From: Yamagishiella unicocca
Taxonomy: Eukaryota > Chlorophyta > Chlorophyceae > Chlamydomonadales > Volvocaceae
Assembly: GCA_003116995.1 (NCBI GenBank)
Contig: BDSL01000043.1
Span: 496,001 to 560,000, forward strand
Length of the DNA: 64,000 nt
Direction of reading: 5' to 3'
Below the pieces are notes generated by a model. It ran no database searches, was not told the origin of the DNA, and saw only the letters and a program-made list of their open reading frames with translations. A program made the translations under genes and the position numbers. Below are positions 1 to 11,600 of this stretch, piece after piece (within the stretch, counting starts at the first letter, position 1; the number at the start of each line of letters is the position of its first letter).

Positions 1-478
1 TCAAGATATGTATAACAGGTAAGAGGGGGAGGAAGCCACAGAGAGATACGATAGATAGGGAGAGAGAGGCAGATGCCGCCAAAAGGAAGAGAACAACAGG
101 AAAAAGACATTGTTGGCGCTAATGCACGCACCCTCCCGCCCCGCGCATTCCATTTCAGCGTGTCCGGGGCACAGGCGCTCTCCCCGCCCTGCTCTCTAAT
201 CTCTCGCGGGGGCCAGTGCGTCCCCCGGCACTCCAGGGATGTCCAGATCTCCCCGATCTGCCCTCAAAATCTCACGCACCACTCATCCCCATACACCCCC
301 GCGTCCTCGCATCTGCCAAGCCCCCAGCGGTCCCCCAGTTGGACCGAACCCCTCTCCCTCCTCCTGATCATCATCCTCTTCAAAGACCACCCTCACACAC
401 TACGTCGTCCGTCGTACTCCGTACTTCGTACTCCATACTCCGTACTTCATACTCCGTACTTCATTTGGTGTGCCTGAT
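1..478. other. Window edge and 3' flank of the matrix-protein gene
   Basis: No gene is recognised here. The stretch lies downstream of the minus-strand pherophorin-like stop codon and would hold its 3' untranslated region. Around 405-470 there is a degenerate repeat built on CGTACT, CCATACT and CGTACTTC, about 8 to 16 nt per unit. Open frames on the plus strand show no family features and run into the antisense of the neighbouring gene. Confidence 0.5.
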
Positions 479-2668
479 TTACAGCAGCGGGTCAAAGACG
501 GACCGCACGGGGCAGCACTTGGGCTGGTTGCTGACGCGGCTGTTGAACAGCGAGTAGAGGCAGCTGGGGCCGCCGCAGAGCGACTCGAGCGTGTCGCATG
601 GCGGGCGGAGGATGAGGCAAATCTCAGTGTTGGCAACGTCGATGTACCGCTTGTCGAGCGCATTGACTTTTACCGTCGGGTACGGCTTCAGTTGGTACTG
701 CGCCGAGCGGAGCTCGCCATTAAGGGACGAGTAGGCGACCGAGCCGACGCACGACGGCAGCACCGAAAACTCAATCTTATTTAGATCTTGTAGACAGCAC
801 GGCGAGGCGCGGAGGCAGGCGGTTAGGCCAATGGTGAAGCAGTACATCCGCATGCCCGTGTCGAGATCCGTCACGTTCGAGTCCACAATCGTGACGCCAG
901 AACTGCCAGGCCGCTTGTCGCACTCGCACTTGGGAAAGTCGGTCGGCGGCGGCGGCGGTGGCCGCTTCCGAGGGGGCGGCGGCTTCGGTTTAGGAGGCGG
1001 CGGCGGCGGCGGCGGCGGTGGGGGTGGCGGCGGCGGCGGCGGCGGCGGGGTGCGGAGGTTGCACTCCAGAGGGAAGTACTCTCCCACGAGGCAGCTGTTG
1101 GATCCGTCACGGTCCAGGGCCTGCGAGTGAGAAGCGAGGGGGGGCAGGCAGAAGACGAGTCGTGGGGTTTAGATACCGGTATGCAAGCCTGGCCATGTCG
1201 ATCATTCGAGTTTTTTCCATCTCCCAAGGCGACTTCTTCTCCGACATGCCAAGATGTCCTCCCAACCAGACCGTCCCCCTCAAGCGCTAGCCAGCCGCCC
1301 CCGCCCCTCGTGCGCCCCCGCCCCTTGTTGCTCCGAGACCCACCTGGAAGCGGAAGCTGTACTGGTCGATAACGGGGTTCTCGATGCAGTTGCCGGGGAA
1401 CAGCACGTCGTACCAGTTGATGAAGGGAACTTGAGACGAGACCCATGGCTGGAGCAGCGCGCCGTCATTGCTTGAGTAGAAGCGGCCGCAGACGCGGATC
1501 TCGGTGGGAGAGCACTCGAAGACGTCTGGCTGAAACGGCGTCAAGAGCCGTGCACCGACCTCGGCGGCCTTGTCGTTGATGTCCGCTGCCATGGTCTCTT
1601 GCATGAAGGTGCAAGTGGGCTCGTCAAAACGGTACAAGTCGTTGGGTGGCGACTCGATGGAAATCTTAAAGCAGACGCTGCAGGGTGGCGGCGGGGACGG
1701 CGGCGGCGGGAGTGGTGGCGGTGGCCGGGGCGGCGGCGGGCTGGGTGGTGGCGGCTTGGGCGGCGGCGGGCTGGGTGGTGGGGGTTGAGGCGGCGGCGGA
1801 CGAGGCGGCGGAGGGCTCGGAGGGGGAGGTCGGGGTGGCGGTGGTGGAGGGGGCTTGGGAGGCGGCGGTGGTGGGGGGTTGGGTGGTGGGGGCCTGGGTG
1901 GTGGGGGTGGGGGCGGCCTGGGAGGTGGCGGTGGCGGTGGGCGAGGCGGTGGGGGCTGGGGGGTGGGGGCTTGGGAGGAGGCGGGCTGGGTGGTGGTGGA
2001 CTGGGCGGCACGGGGCTGGGCGGCGGCGGGCTGGGCGGCGGCGGCCGAGGCGGCGGCGGGCTAGGTGGCGGGGGGCTGGGTGGCGGGGGGCTGGGTGGTG
2101 GGGGCTTGGGAGGCGGCGGGCTTGGCGGTGGCGGGCTGGGCGGCGGTGGCAGCGGCTTGGGTGGCCGCGGGAACGGCGGCCGTGGCTTCGGTGGTGGCGG
2201 TGGCGGCGGCGGTGGCGGCGGCGGCGGCGGTGGCGGCGGCGGCGGGGTGGTGTTGCACGTCGTTGCAACGGATCCGTACAGGCAGTCGCTACTGCCGGCG
2301 TCGCTGTCGACGATGTCGGTTATAACGGTGTAACCGTTGAGCTCCGGGGCGCAACCGCTGGGTAGCAGGTATCCCAGGAACATCTCCAGCGGCCCGTCGT
2401 AGTCGATATAGTCCTGCATCTTCTGCCCGTCCGCCACTGAGAAGAAGGTGCCGCACACTCGGATTTCGTCGGGCTTGCAGTCCTCGGGCGAAAAGGGCGC
2501 CGTCATGCGGGCTCCCACCAGGTCCGCCTGGGCGTTGGGTATTGGGAGTTGCATTGGGAGTTGGGAGTTGACGATTGGGGATGGGTTAGGGTCCTATAGG
2601 TCGGCACGTCGCCAGCGAAGAGAACAGGCAGCGGCGGAAACACAAAGGCGACCCCGGGCGGGCGGCGG

Positions 2669-2746
<78 letters not shown>

Positions 2747-2984
2747 GGAGGCAGGAGTTGAGATGCCGGGGAAACGAATGTGTTTTGCCGCGCGAGGCGA
2801 AGCGCGGCGGGCAGGGTTCGGGTGTCGTACACACCTGAGCATTGAGCTGATCGACCATGTAGTCCTGAAGGCTGAAGCACTGGTCCTCAGAAAACGTGAA
2901 GTCGCCCTGGGGGGGCACCACCGACAAGTACGTCCGGACACAAACGCGACATGATGGCGGCAGGGGCGGCGGCGTCTTCTTGGG

Positions 2985-3036
<52 letters not shown>

Positions 3037-5612
3037 GGGCGGCGGAAGCCCGGCCCAATCGGCACGCTGGTCGTGAAGGGCTGGATGGGGCAGCAGTCGA
3101 ATGGGTCGGCGTTGAACATTGCCATCCGGCAGTTGCCGTTGTTGGGCCAGCACCACTGGTAGAGCTCCTGGCATCGCGTAGCGACGCCTATGCAGATGCT
3201 CTGGCCCTTCGCGTTCGATTGCGTCAGCCGCATGTTGGTGATCTTGAGATCGATTCTCGGTGGCGTCGCTTGCAGGTACGCCGGGCCCCAGATGATCGAC
3301 CGGTTTGTCCCCTGGAACTCAATGAACTGCAGCGCACTCTTGCAGTCGTGCACTGTGGGAGGGAGGGAGGGAGGAAGGGAGAGACGCGGGGGAGCAAGGT
3401 GAGACGTCCGGCCCGAAACACGTGTTGACACGGAGATGGCGGGGATCGTCCAGTCGTGCTACGCGGAGGGTGGGGGGCGACATTGCCCTCCCTGGCGCCA
3501 TCGTAACCCCGCCCAGGCCCACTGCGTGTGAGCGGAGAGGAAGCCAAAGAGACGGTAGACAGGGCCGGTCTCACCGCAATCATCCCCCGGCCCCCTGCTC
3601 CAAGACAATCCGTTCCACAGAACAGGACCCGCGAACGACTCCCCATGAATCGTAGAACGCAGCGCCCCGCAGACACGCAATCCCGCCGCTGTGGAGTGGC
3701 TGCTGCGGCGGCGACTACGGCACGTGATCTCCCCTCCCCACCGCTAGGGCTTCGCATGCCAAACGTATGCGCCGCCGAAGGTCCCACGACATGCCTCTTT
3801 CGTGAACCGCCGGGTGCGCCCCTCCCGTATGCCGCAGATAACGCCCGGGCGCCCAGCTCTGCCCCGCAATTGCCATCTGGCCGTAGGCCTGACCGGACAA
3901 CCGCACCCATCGCATCCCAGATCGATTCCTGTCGCGACCGTTTTCCTTTCACGCATACCTGCGTGGTGCTTGCTGTTCCCTCTGGGTTCTCGGTTGCGAG
4001 GCGTCTGGGTGGTTTGCATTTTCGGAGCCGCTGGGTCCCCTAACAGTGCCCGGCGATGCGCCCGATGGTTCTGCCTTTCAAGGTCTGGAACCCACTGTAA
4101 CTTATACTAATGCCCCCTCCCTCCCTCCCTCCCTTCCAAAACTCACGAAACGGAAACTCCAGTTTGTAGAAGTTCATGTAGCAGCACGGGTTGTCGATCT
4201 CGCAGGGGACCACATCGAAGGTGAAGCAGAACTTGCGGCCCTCCGGGTACTCATCAATGGACGTCAGCGTTGACCGGTACGGCGATGATTCTCGTTGCCG
4301 TTGGCAGGCACAGTCCGGAAAACTGTCGCAAGGGCAAAGCGGTGCACCAGGGGGGAAAGGCGAAAGGCGGTCAGCGAGAGCAGGTGGTAGTTCGGCACAG
4401 CAGGGTGCGTCCGAGGTCATGCAGAACGCCGTGGCGGTGAGGGGTCGATGGAGGGAGATGCGGCAAGGACGAGGGGGCGGTGAATGGGGTCGGGGACGCC
4501 AGGTGCGGGTGCGGCAAGCTGCATGGCATGTCGGGTGTTGGCACCTGGACATTGGGGCCTCCGCTGCTGTGATGTTGGGTTAGCGCGAATGTCGGACTGA
4601 CGGCGCGCAGGAGGCAACGTGGGGTCTCTGCGGCACTTTTGCGCTGGTCCCATTCCACCGAGCGGTTCTGCCCCCTGGTCATCGACGCATGAAAGCGCAG
4701 GGCCAAAAGCTGTGCCCTCGTCGTCTGGGTACCCGGGTCTGATGTGACGTTACGGGCCCCACGTGGGTGCTTCCGTCGTGTAACGTCACGCGCGTCTATC
4801 ACACCGTCCCGGTGCGAGACCGGACGACCCATACGCACTCTTGAAACCCAGCCGACTGCCCTCTGCGTCCCCGCTAGGAGTGTTGTCTGACAAGCCAAGG
4901 GAACCATCCAGGTCGATTGTGCACTTCGCCCGCAACAGCCGACATAGCTGGAACGCAAAGTGCACATCGCTGCGCAGTAGCAGCCGAGCTATAACGGCCG
5001 ATTATGTACATGTGCGTGACACTCCAACCGGCAGCGAATTCGACGGGCTCCTTAAAACGTCAAGCCGAACAATGGCAGTAGTGCATTTGCGTCCGACGCA
5101 TTCGCTGAGAACGCTTGCCGCTGCCCTTGCTTGAATCTAAATGCCCAGTTGCTATAGATTGCTGTGCTTCCATTGAGCCCAGCATGGCGTCCCGTTTTGG
5201 TTCATGGAACCTGCGGTTACCAACCATCACTCACAGTGGGTTCTTGTTCAGACTTTTCGCGTTTTGACCTGAGGTTGCAAAGAGATGGGATAGGGGGTGG
5301 CGTTAGGTAAGATACAAGGATTGTGCGAAGGTTCGCCATACAATCACTAAACCGGCAGCCGCGGCTGGCATGCGAGGCTGAATCGCAAAGCGTGATTGCA
5401 TGGTGCATGTACTTCTGGTGCCTTAGAACTGATATCGTTCTTGATATGTTTCAGCACCTAGCCACACAACCAGTCCTGGTTTCGACTGCAAAGGTACACA
5501 CGCATGCGCACCGCCAGTAGTAAGCCAATCAGTCGCCCGTCCAAGAATTACCTTCTGCTTGGTAGACGGATAGCGCCAAGCAACACAATGCTAGGAGCAG
5601 CAGGCGCGCCAT
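479..5612 (-). CDS. Pherophorin-like hydroxyproline-rich extracellular-matrix glycoprotein
   Basis: Secreted structural protein of the volvocine cell wall/matrix. Proposed exons, 5' to 3' on the minus strand: 5612-5552 (signal peptide beginning MARLLLLAL), 4322-4147, 3352-2835, 2527-1344 and 1120-479 (stop TAA). The second listed exon carries a pherophorin N-domain signature (FPDCACQ, then CCYMNFYKLEF). Three proline rods follow, near 3050-2975, 2250-1690 and 1055-940. They alternate with two related Cys-rich modules (each with VGAR, a C-x(5)-IRVCG core and an SDCL/SCLVG end) and a C-terminal pherophorin-type domain with CECDKR, CCLQDLNKIEF and PPCDTL. Phases agree except in two places. The signal exon ends in phase 1 while the next needs phase 2, so a small exon between 5551 and 4325 is probably missing from this model. 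One base is lacking in the rod at 1951-1955 (see findings). The family is clear; the exact 5' end is not. Confidence 0.8.
2671..2744. repeat. (GT)n microsatellite
   Basis: About 74 bases of alternating GT on the plus strand, lying inside the intron between the 3352-2835 and 2527-1344 exons of the pherophorin-like gene. It explains the long TH/TV frames on both strands. Confidence 0.97.
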
Positions 5613-8600
5613 GGCTCTCGCACGCCTAACAGGGTATCAAACGCCAGGAAAGCATTGCTCAGTATTTTTGCAGCATCCCATTTTGCTCGGTGCGCTGAGT
5701 GAATGCTCCAAGTGAAAAGCGAATGTTTGAAGTGTTACAATCAGGAGTAATCACCTAAATTCCGCTTGTTTACGGCGAATTGCACGTATGCCTTGCTGTG
5801 TTAACGCGCACAGCAAGGCGTGTCGTATGCAACTTCCAACGAGCCAGCCGTGCATTGACTTCTTCACTAGTAAACCCATGCCCTGGCGAAGCATGCCGAC
5901 CGTTAATGCTTCCAAACCGACCATTCTAGCCGCGCATGTCGGCAATGTCGCAGGTCACCCTCAAACACACGCAGCTGAAAAACCTCACCTGCTGCTAGCA
6001 CAAAACGTTGCTAACTGGACTGGTCCACCGCCAGGTCCAAGCGTTGTCATACACGATTGAAGTTACTTGCGTTGGCCCATCGTCCGGTTCGCCCCAATTT
6101 GCGAGTGTTTGTAATAAAAAAATCTCGTAATACGCTAGGCCGTGTGAATGCAGCCGTGTGTTCTATAGGCTAAGACGTTCGGGCCGTGGGGTTGCGGCCC
6201 TGGGTCGGTAAGCGATGAGGGAGGAATGCCACGGAAGTTCATGCGAAAGACATACTTCTAATGCCTCCACTTAAACCTAATGACACTCCTTCACTGTAAG
6301 ACCTTGCTGCGTCCACAGTGTTCCGGGTATGTGCCCACCATGTTTTTGGAGGCCTTATGTCGTTGTCGGCGGGCGCACCGGTTTCGCGCGACTACAAGCC
6401 TGCACGTCCGTCTTACAGGACTTGTCTTTAATATGATCAATCAACGCTCGAGCCCGTGATTTGGGTTGTGTTAGCGGGGAGTCCGGTTTGGTTTTCCTAA
6501 TCTGCACGTGAGACTTGCACTAACCGCTTCGACCTCACACCATGGAAAAGCGTATACAAAATTTTAGCGTCATTGCTGATGCCATTTGCTATTAGTGGGC
6601 GTCGTCCCAGCTCCAGCTTCTAGGTTAGGCCGTTTGGCGACGTAGTAACCGCCAATCTATACATATCGCACCTGCGTATCCCCTTCACAGCATCGAATGT
6701 ACGTTCAAGCAAACCCTGATTCTATTATTGCAAGGGAGGATTTAGGAAACCTTTCCTACCAGTGCACATGGAAGAGACGTGTGCGTCGGCGAGTGTGCCC
6801 GCGACGTCAGTCGGTTGCCTACCGACCACCATCATAGATGCCACGCATTTAGCGAAAACAGTGTCAATTGCAAGATGCAAGTGGTGAATTCGTCAAAGGC
6901 GGCTTGTGCAGTTCGCTACTGTGCAATCAGTTGCAACACAATGGGTCGGCTGTCGCCAACTTCGCCTAGCCCTCGTGCATGCACGCATTAAACACAACAC
7001 CGAATTTCATAATGCCTTCCGGGATTGGGGCTCTTTGCTGCGGCTGGGGTCGGCCCAGTGTACCTTGGTTTGAATCAGAACGGCATCACGACAGAGTGAG
7101 GCAGCGCTCCACTTTCGAACCGGGAAGATCCAGTACTCGACCAGCTGCTGTCACTCATCATGCCACACACCCCAACGGCGCCCAAACTGTCAGCAGGCAG
7201 CCTACCTAGGACGCATGTGCGCAGCACTCCTTGCGCCGCACCGCAAGCCCCTGATGGTGTAGCGTCCCACGCGCGTGCAGTGCTGTGGCCATACCGCCGC
7301 GCCCCTTTCCCAACTCAGGTCCAGATTTTCTTCACTTCCAAAATGCTATAGAACCTGGACGTACCCAAGATTTTGGCACCCGTTGCACTTCATTAGCACA
7401 CGCCACAAGTTAGTTGCCACCGCACACTCGCCGATGATCGCGCTCGCACTCACTGCCTCCGGAACCATCATTCCTCGAACAGTGCAGCGGCATTGTAACC
7501 AAGGGAGGCACCTGGCGGCAGCGCCTTCTGGTCTTGCCAGCTGCGCGCCGCAAGTTTGACGCAACCGGTGGGGAACACAGATGTGCCGTCCTGCCCGGAT
7601 GCCCCAGCATGCGTCTGTGCGCCTAGGGCTAGCTAGGCCTTGCCAGGGGCAGCGCCAAATAAAGCTCCCCAGCAACATACCTACCGGTATCTGCACCGTA
7701 ATCACTGCCAATATTTGAAGGTCTGCCACTAATACCACCTCCTTATTCCAGGCTGGGTGCTGGCCCGTTGTAGGAGAAATCTCCTTGGGTCTCGGGCTGT
7801 CATGCCCCAGCACCGGCATGAACGATTCGCGGGCATTAGTCATGATTTCGGCGCCGCTCCAGAAGACGCGAACCTGAGCGTGACGGTTGGAGCGAAATAT
7901 CTTGCGTGTGCGTTGTTAGGTACGGTTCGTTGGCACTGAGTAACGGACGTCGTCTTATACAGTCTGTTAGCCTTCGGCGTTGGACAGTAGCTGGCTCACG
8001 ATCGGAGCTGATGGGGTAAGGTCTAAGGTGCGCACATCGGGCCCACGTAGCCTCCGCCGCCTTAGCACGGCGGGATGCCACTTCTGGTATTCCCGGCCGT
8101 GCTCGAAGTACCCTCTCGTACAAGGTGCCCAGTTACAGACGTGTAACAACAGTGGCGAGCATCTGTTGCCCCGCAAGTAACAGTGCAGCTTTAAGCCGCG
8201 CTTCGGTCGGGAGTCAGAATACCCGGGGCAGAATCCGGAAGAGGTAGCGACTTGCGGCGTTCACCTGCTGACGTGTCTACGACCTGGTCAGTTGTAGCCT
8301 GAGCGCTAACGACAGCGCGCGTCCAGTCAGGCCTGGAGTCGGCCAATACGGTCAGCCAGGAAAGCACGAACAGCACGGCCGGGAATTGTTACACCTAGCG
8401 TCCGTGACAGCCGAAGCCTGCTGTGGGGCATGACAGGGTGGGAGGCTTCTGCTCGACTTGTTGAGGCGCTCCGCTGGTTGTCTGACCGAGGGGCTGCTTG
8501 GGCTGCAGTTGCAGATAGGGGGCCCATTTAGAATACTCCCCCCTGGGTGGTTGGTGCCGCTCTTTGTTCTCTGGGCCCTTGGTCGGGGTTTCTGGTGGTT

Positions 8601-11600
8601 TGTCGTATCTCGATCGACTGGTTTGTGTAATTTCCTGCGTCTCTTTCGGTGTCAGACGATGCGCCCGAGCGATGGCTCTACCTTCTGGTCTGGGGCCCAT
8701 TGTACCAGTCACTAACACCATCGGTAGGCACCGTCGGGCAGGACCTCCGGGCACATCGCCTGACACTCATGTCAATATTAAAGATCGATGGCATGACTGC
8801 CATCGTGCCCACCATCACTTATTTTCCTTTCCAATTTCCACATGTGGGCATCTGGTTCAGTGTCAGGCGACGCGCCCGAGGGATGGCTCGACCTTGCGGT
8901 CTGGGGCACACGGTAGTACAAGTTACAGTGGGTTCCAGACTACTGTACCCACTGTAATAATTAAAACTAGTTTTCACGGTCTGAGCCCCACTTTAAAGAT
9001 AACTACCGCCGGTAGTGCATGTGGACGTCGAGAACCCCTTCCCTTGCATCGCGGCAGAAACGGGGCGGACAGGGGAGGCCTAACGCACCGCGGCATACCC
9101 AGGTCGGTCGCGTACGTTAAAAAATGTTGAAAACACTCAACCAGTGATACCTACAGCGGTTCCTGGTCGGTTTCGGACCCTCCTCCATGCCCCCTAAGAG
9201 GTTGTCGAAATGGGATCCGTGGGCCGACATAACATCCTGGGGGTTGCACTGTTTGACGTACTTTGCCGGTGGGAGGTGCATGAACAGCGTCCCGCACGGG
9301 GTGCATGAACAGCGTCCCGCACGGAGGGGCCTGTGAGGGCGCTGCCGACTACGTTTGGGGTCGTGGCCGGCTGGCCAAGGATACCGTACGAGACGAACCC
9401 AATGTTTCAGCTCTCCGACCGAATTCCCATCCGAATTCGCGACTTGCGTAAAGCTGCTGTGTTCTTGTGTTCTAATGTCGCGTCGCCTGACAGATGTCGC
9501 CTGATGACGCTGCGGGCAACAGTTCAGAGCGAGCCAAGCTGCTGCTGGCGCGGGCACATCGTGACTGTCGGGACTTGAGCCTGCTGCTGCTGCTGCTGCT
9601 GCGTCTGCTAATCTCTTGTGCCTCTGGTTGCTCGTGCGCAACGTTGTTGGAAGGACATCCAGTGCCGTGTGTCGCCTCGCCGGTAGGCTGGAGTTACCGG
9701 AGGTACCGGTAGTAGTGATGTCCGTTACACTGTTACTGAAGTTGTCTTGTTCCGATGGAAACTGCGCGGAAACTGCTGACCGGTTTTGGGATGCCCTGTA
9801 GCCCCGGGTTTAGGGCTCGGGGCTCCAGGGGGCTGCCCAGTACGACTGATGACTTTTTTCGCGGGCGCAATGTAGGACGTTCCGGCGCTGCGCAATGCAC
9901 GCATAGGTACAGCAATTTCTGGTATCACAAACAAGGTGATTACGCGTTGTGAAGTATGCGAAAATTGCGTTATCCTGGCTCGATCGGTTTTCTTTGCGTC
10001 CGTTTGTGGCCTTCATTAGTAAATATTCTTACAATAGACGCCAGACATTTAGACAGGTAGGGCCATTAGGCAAGATTGGTCGGAGCTGCGCCCGACGGCT
10101 GTCCTTCCCGTTGAGAAAGATACGAGCCCACTGTGATATCTACTACGACAAAGCGGAAGCTCTCTACCCAACCCGGCTGTCACCGATACGATGAAGTAAC
10201 GATCGGTCTGGTCACCTCAGGCCACATGGCAACCGAACATGGCAGCCGTGCCGTCATAGCTGAGGGGTGCACGACCCAGGTGCATGTAGCGGCCCCAAAA
10301 GCAGGACCTCCCTTCGCAAGCCCGGCGCCGCGCACGAGGCGCTGGAGCATGGGTTGTGAGCACAGCGCCCAGACGCGCGCCGCGACTGTGCGAGACAGCA
10401 AGCAATCCTGCGTCGGGGCCTGACACGCACGCCAGCGTGCTTGCATGCGTATTGTTGGGGTGTGGGGTGTCGTACACGCTGATTCCAGTCTGTTCCAGTC
10501 CGCGGCCTGACGACTGGGAACCACAAAGCCCCGCCTTCGGGTCTGGAGCCCACCGTAATTGTTACTAATTAAAGCGCAGGAAGCCAGGTCAGGCGAGGAC
10601 ACGGCTCGATGGTCGACGCCCTGCTGTCTCGGAGGTAGTAGTAGCGGCACGATTCGGCCTGGCGCTGAAAGAGATGCAGGAAGAAGAACAAACCAGGCTT
10701 GGAGGCACTGAGGCACTTCTCACCGTCGCCATAGCGGGCCAACCCAGGGAGCAACCAATACAGATTTCCGCTGACAATGTGGTCTCGGAGGGAAAGTAGC
10801 TAATGTTGGGGGCCAGGGGAGGTGGAGGGGAAACCCGTGAGTAGGACACAGAAGAAGTACATACGGGGGGAGGGGGAGAGGAAGCCGTTCGACGCCACAT
10901 AGGAAGAACCCCAAGAGAACGAAACTGCTGGGAAATAAGTTCGGGAATTTAGGGGGAGGGTTTCGAGGAAGAGGGGGGCTGGGGCGGTCCAGAGGTTTAG
11001 ATGTTTAGGGAGTGTCTCATGAAACCAAGCAAGGAGCAGATGGGACATGCGGGTGCGCTAGGTGTCCGCTGAGCCGTGAAACACCTCCGTACCGGTTAGT
11101 GTAAACGTTACTATTACTTTCAAATGCCCCGGAAACTGTGCCGGAGACTGCCCCGGAGACTTAAGCTGACTGAAGCAGCCTGACGGCGCTGACCACCCGG
11201 CCTGCCGCCGCAGCTGACCCCGTTGCAGGAAGAGGCTAGGAATGGAGTAATGACACAGTAGAGGGAACGAGCCGGCGGCCGGTGTAGCAGGATTGTCGGC
11301 ATCTTACGCTGGCCGTTGATCGGCCAGGCACAGGCGTGGAGAACCTACCATATGCGAGGGCTGAACCGGCCCGTGTGCTTGCGTGCGCGGGAGGACGGGG
11401 GGGGGGTTACATAGAAGGACCGGTAACTCGACATGGGAAGCGGACGTGGGGGGTTACATAAAAGAACCGGTAACTCGACATGGGAAGTGGACGGGGGGGG
11501 GAGGTTGGCGAGGAACCCGTCCGGCATGACAGGGGGAGGGGGGGGGGTGCGAAAAAGAACGGGGGGAGGGCGTGGCACCAAAACCGTTGACCCGGGGAGC

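Noticed and set aside
831..1130. Plus-strand glycine-rich protein
   Set aside because: It is the antisense of the third proline rod of the pherophorin-like gene; CCN codons read in reverse give long Gly/Arg frames.
1599..2333. Plus-strand Gly/Trp/Arg repeat protein
   Set aside because: Antisense of the central proline rod; the minus strand carries conserved Cys modules with splice sites on both sides.
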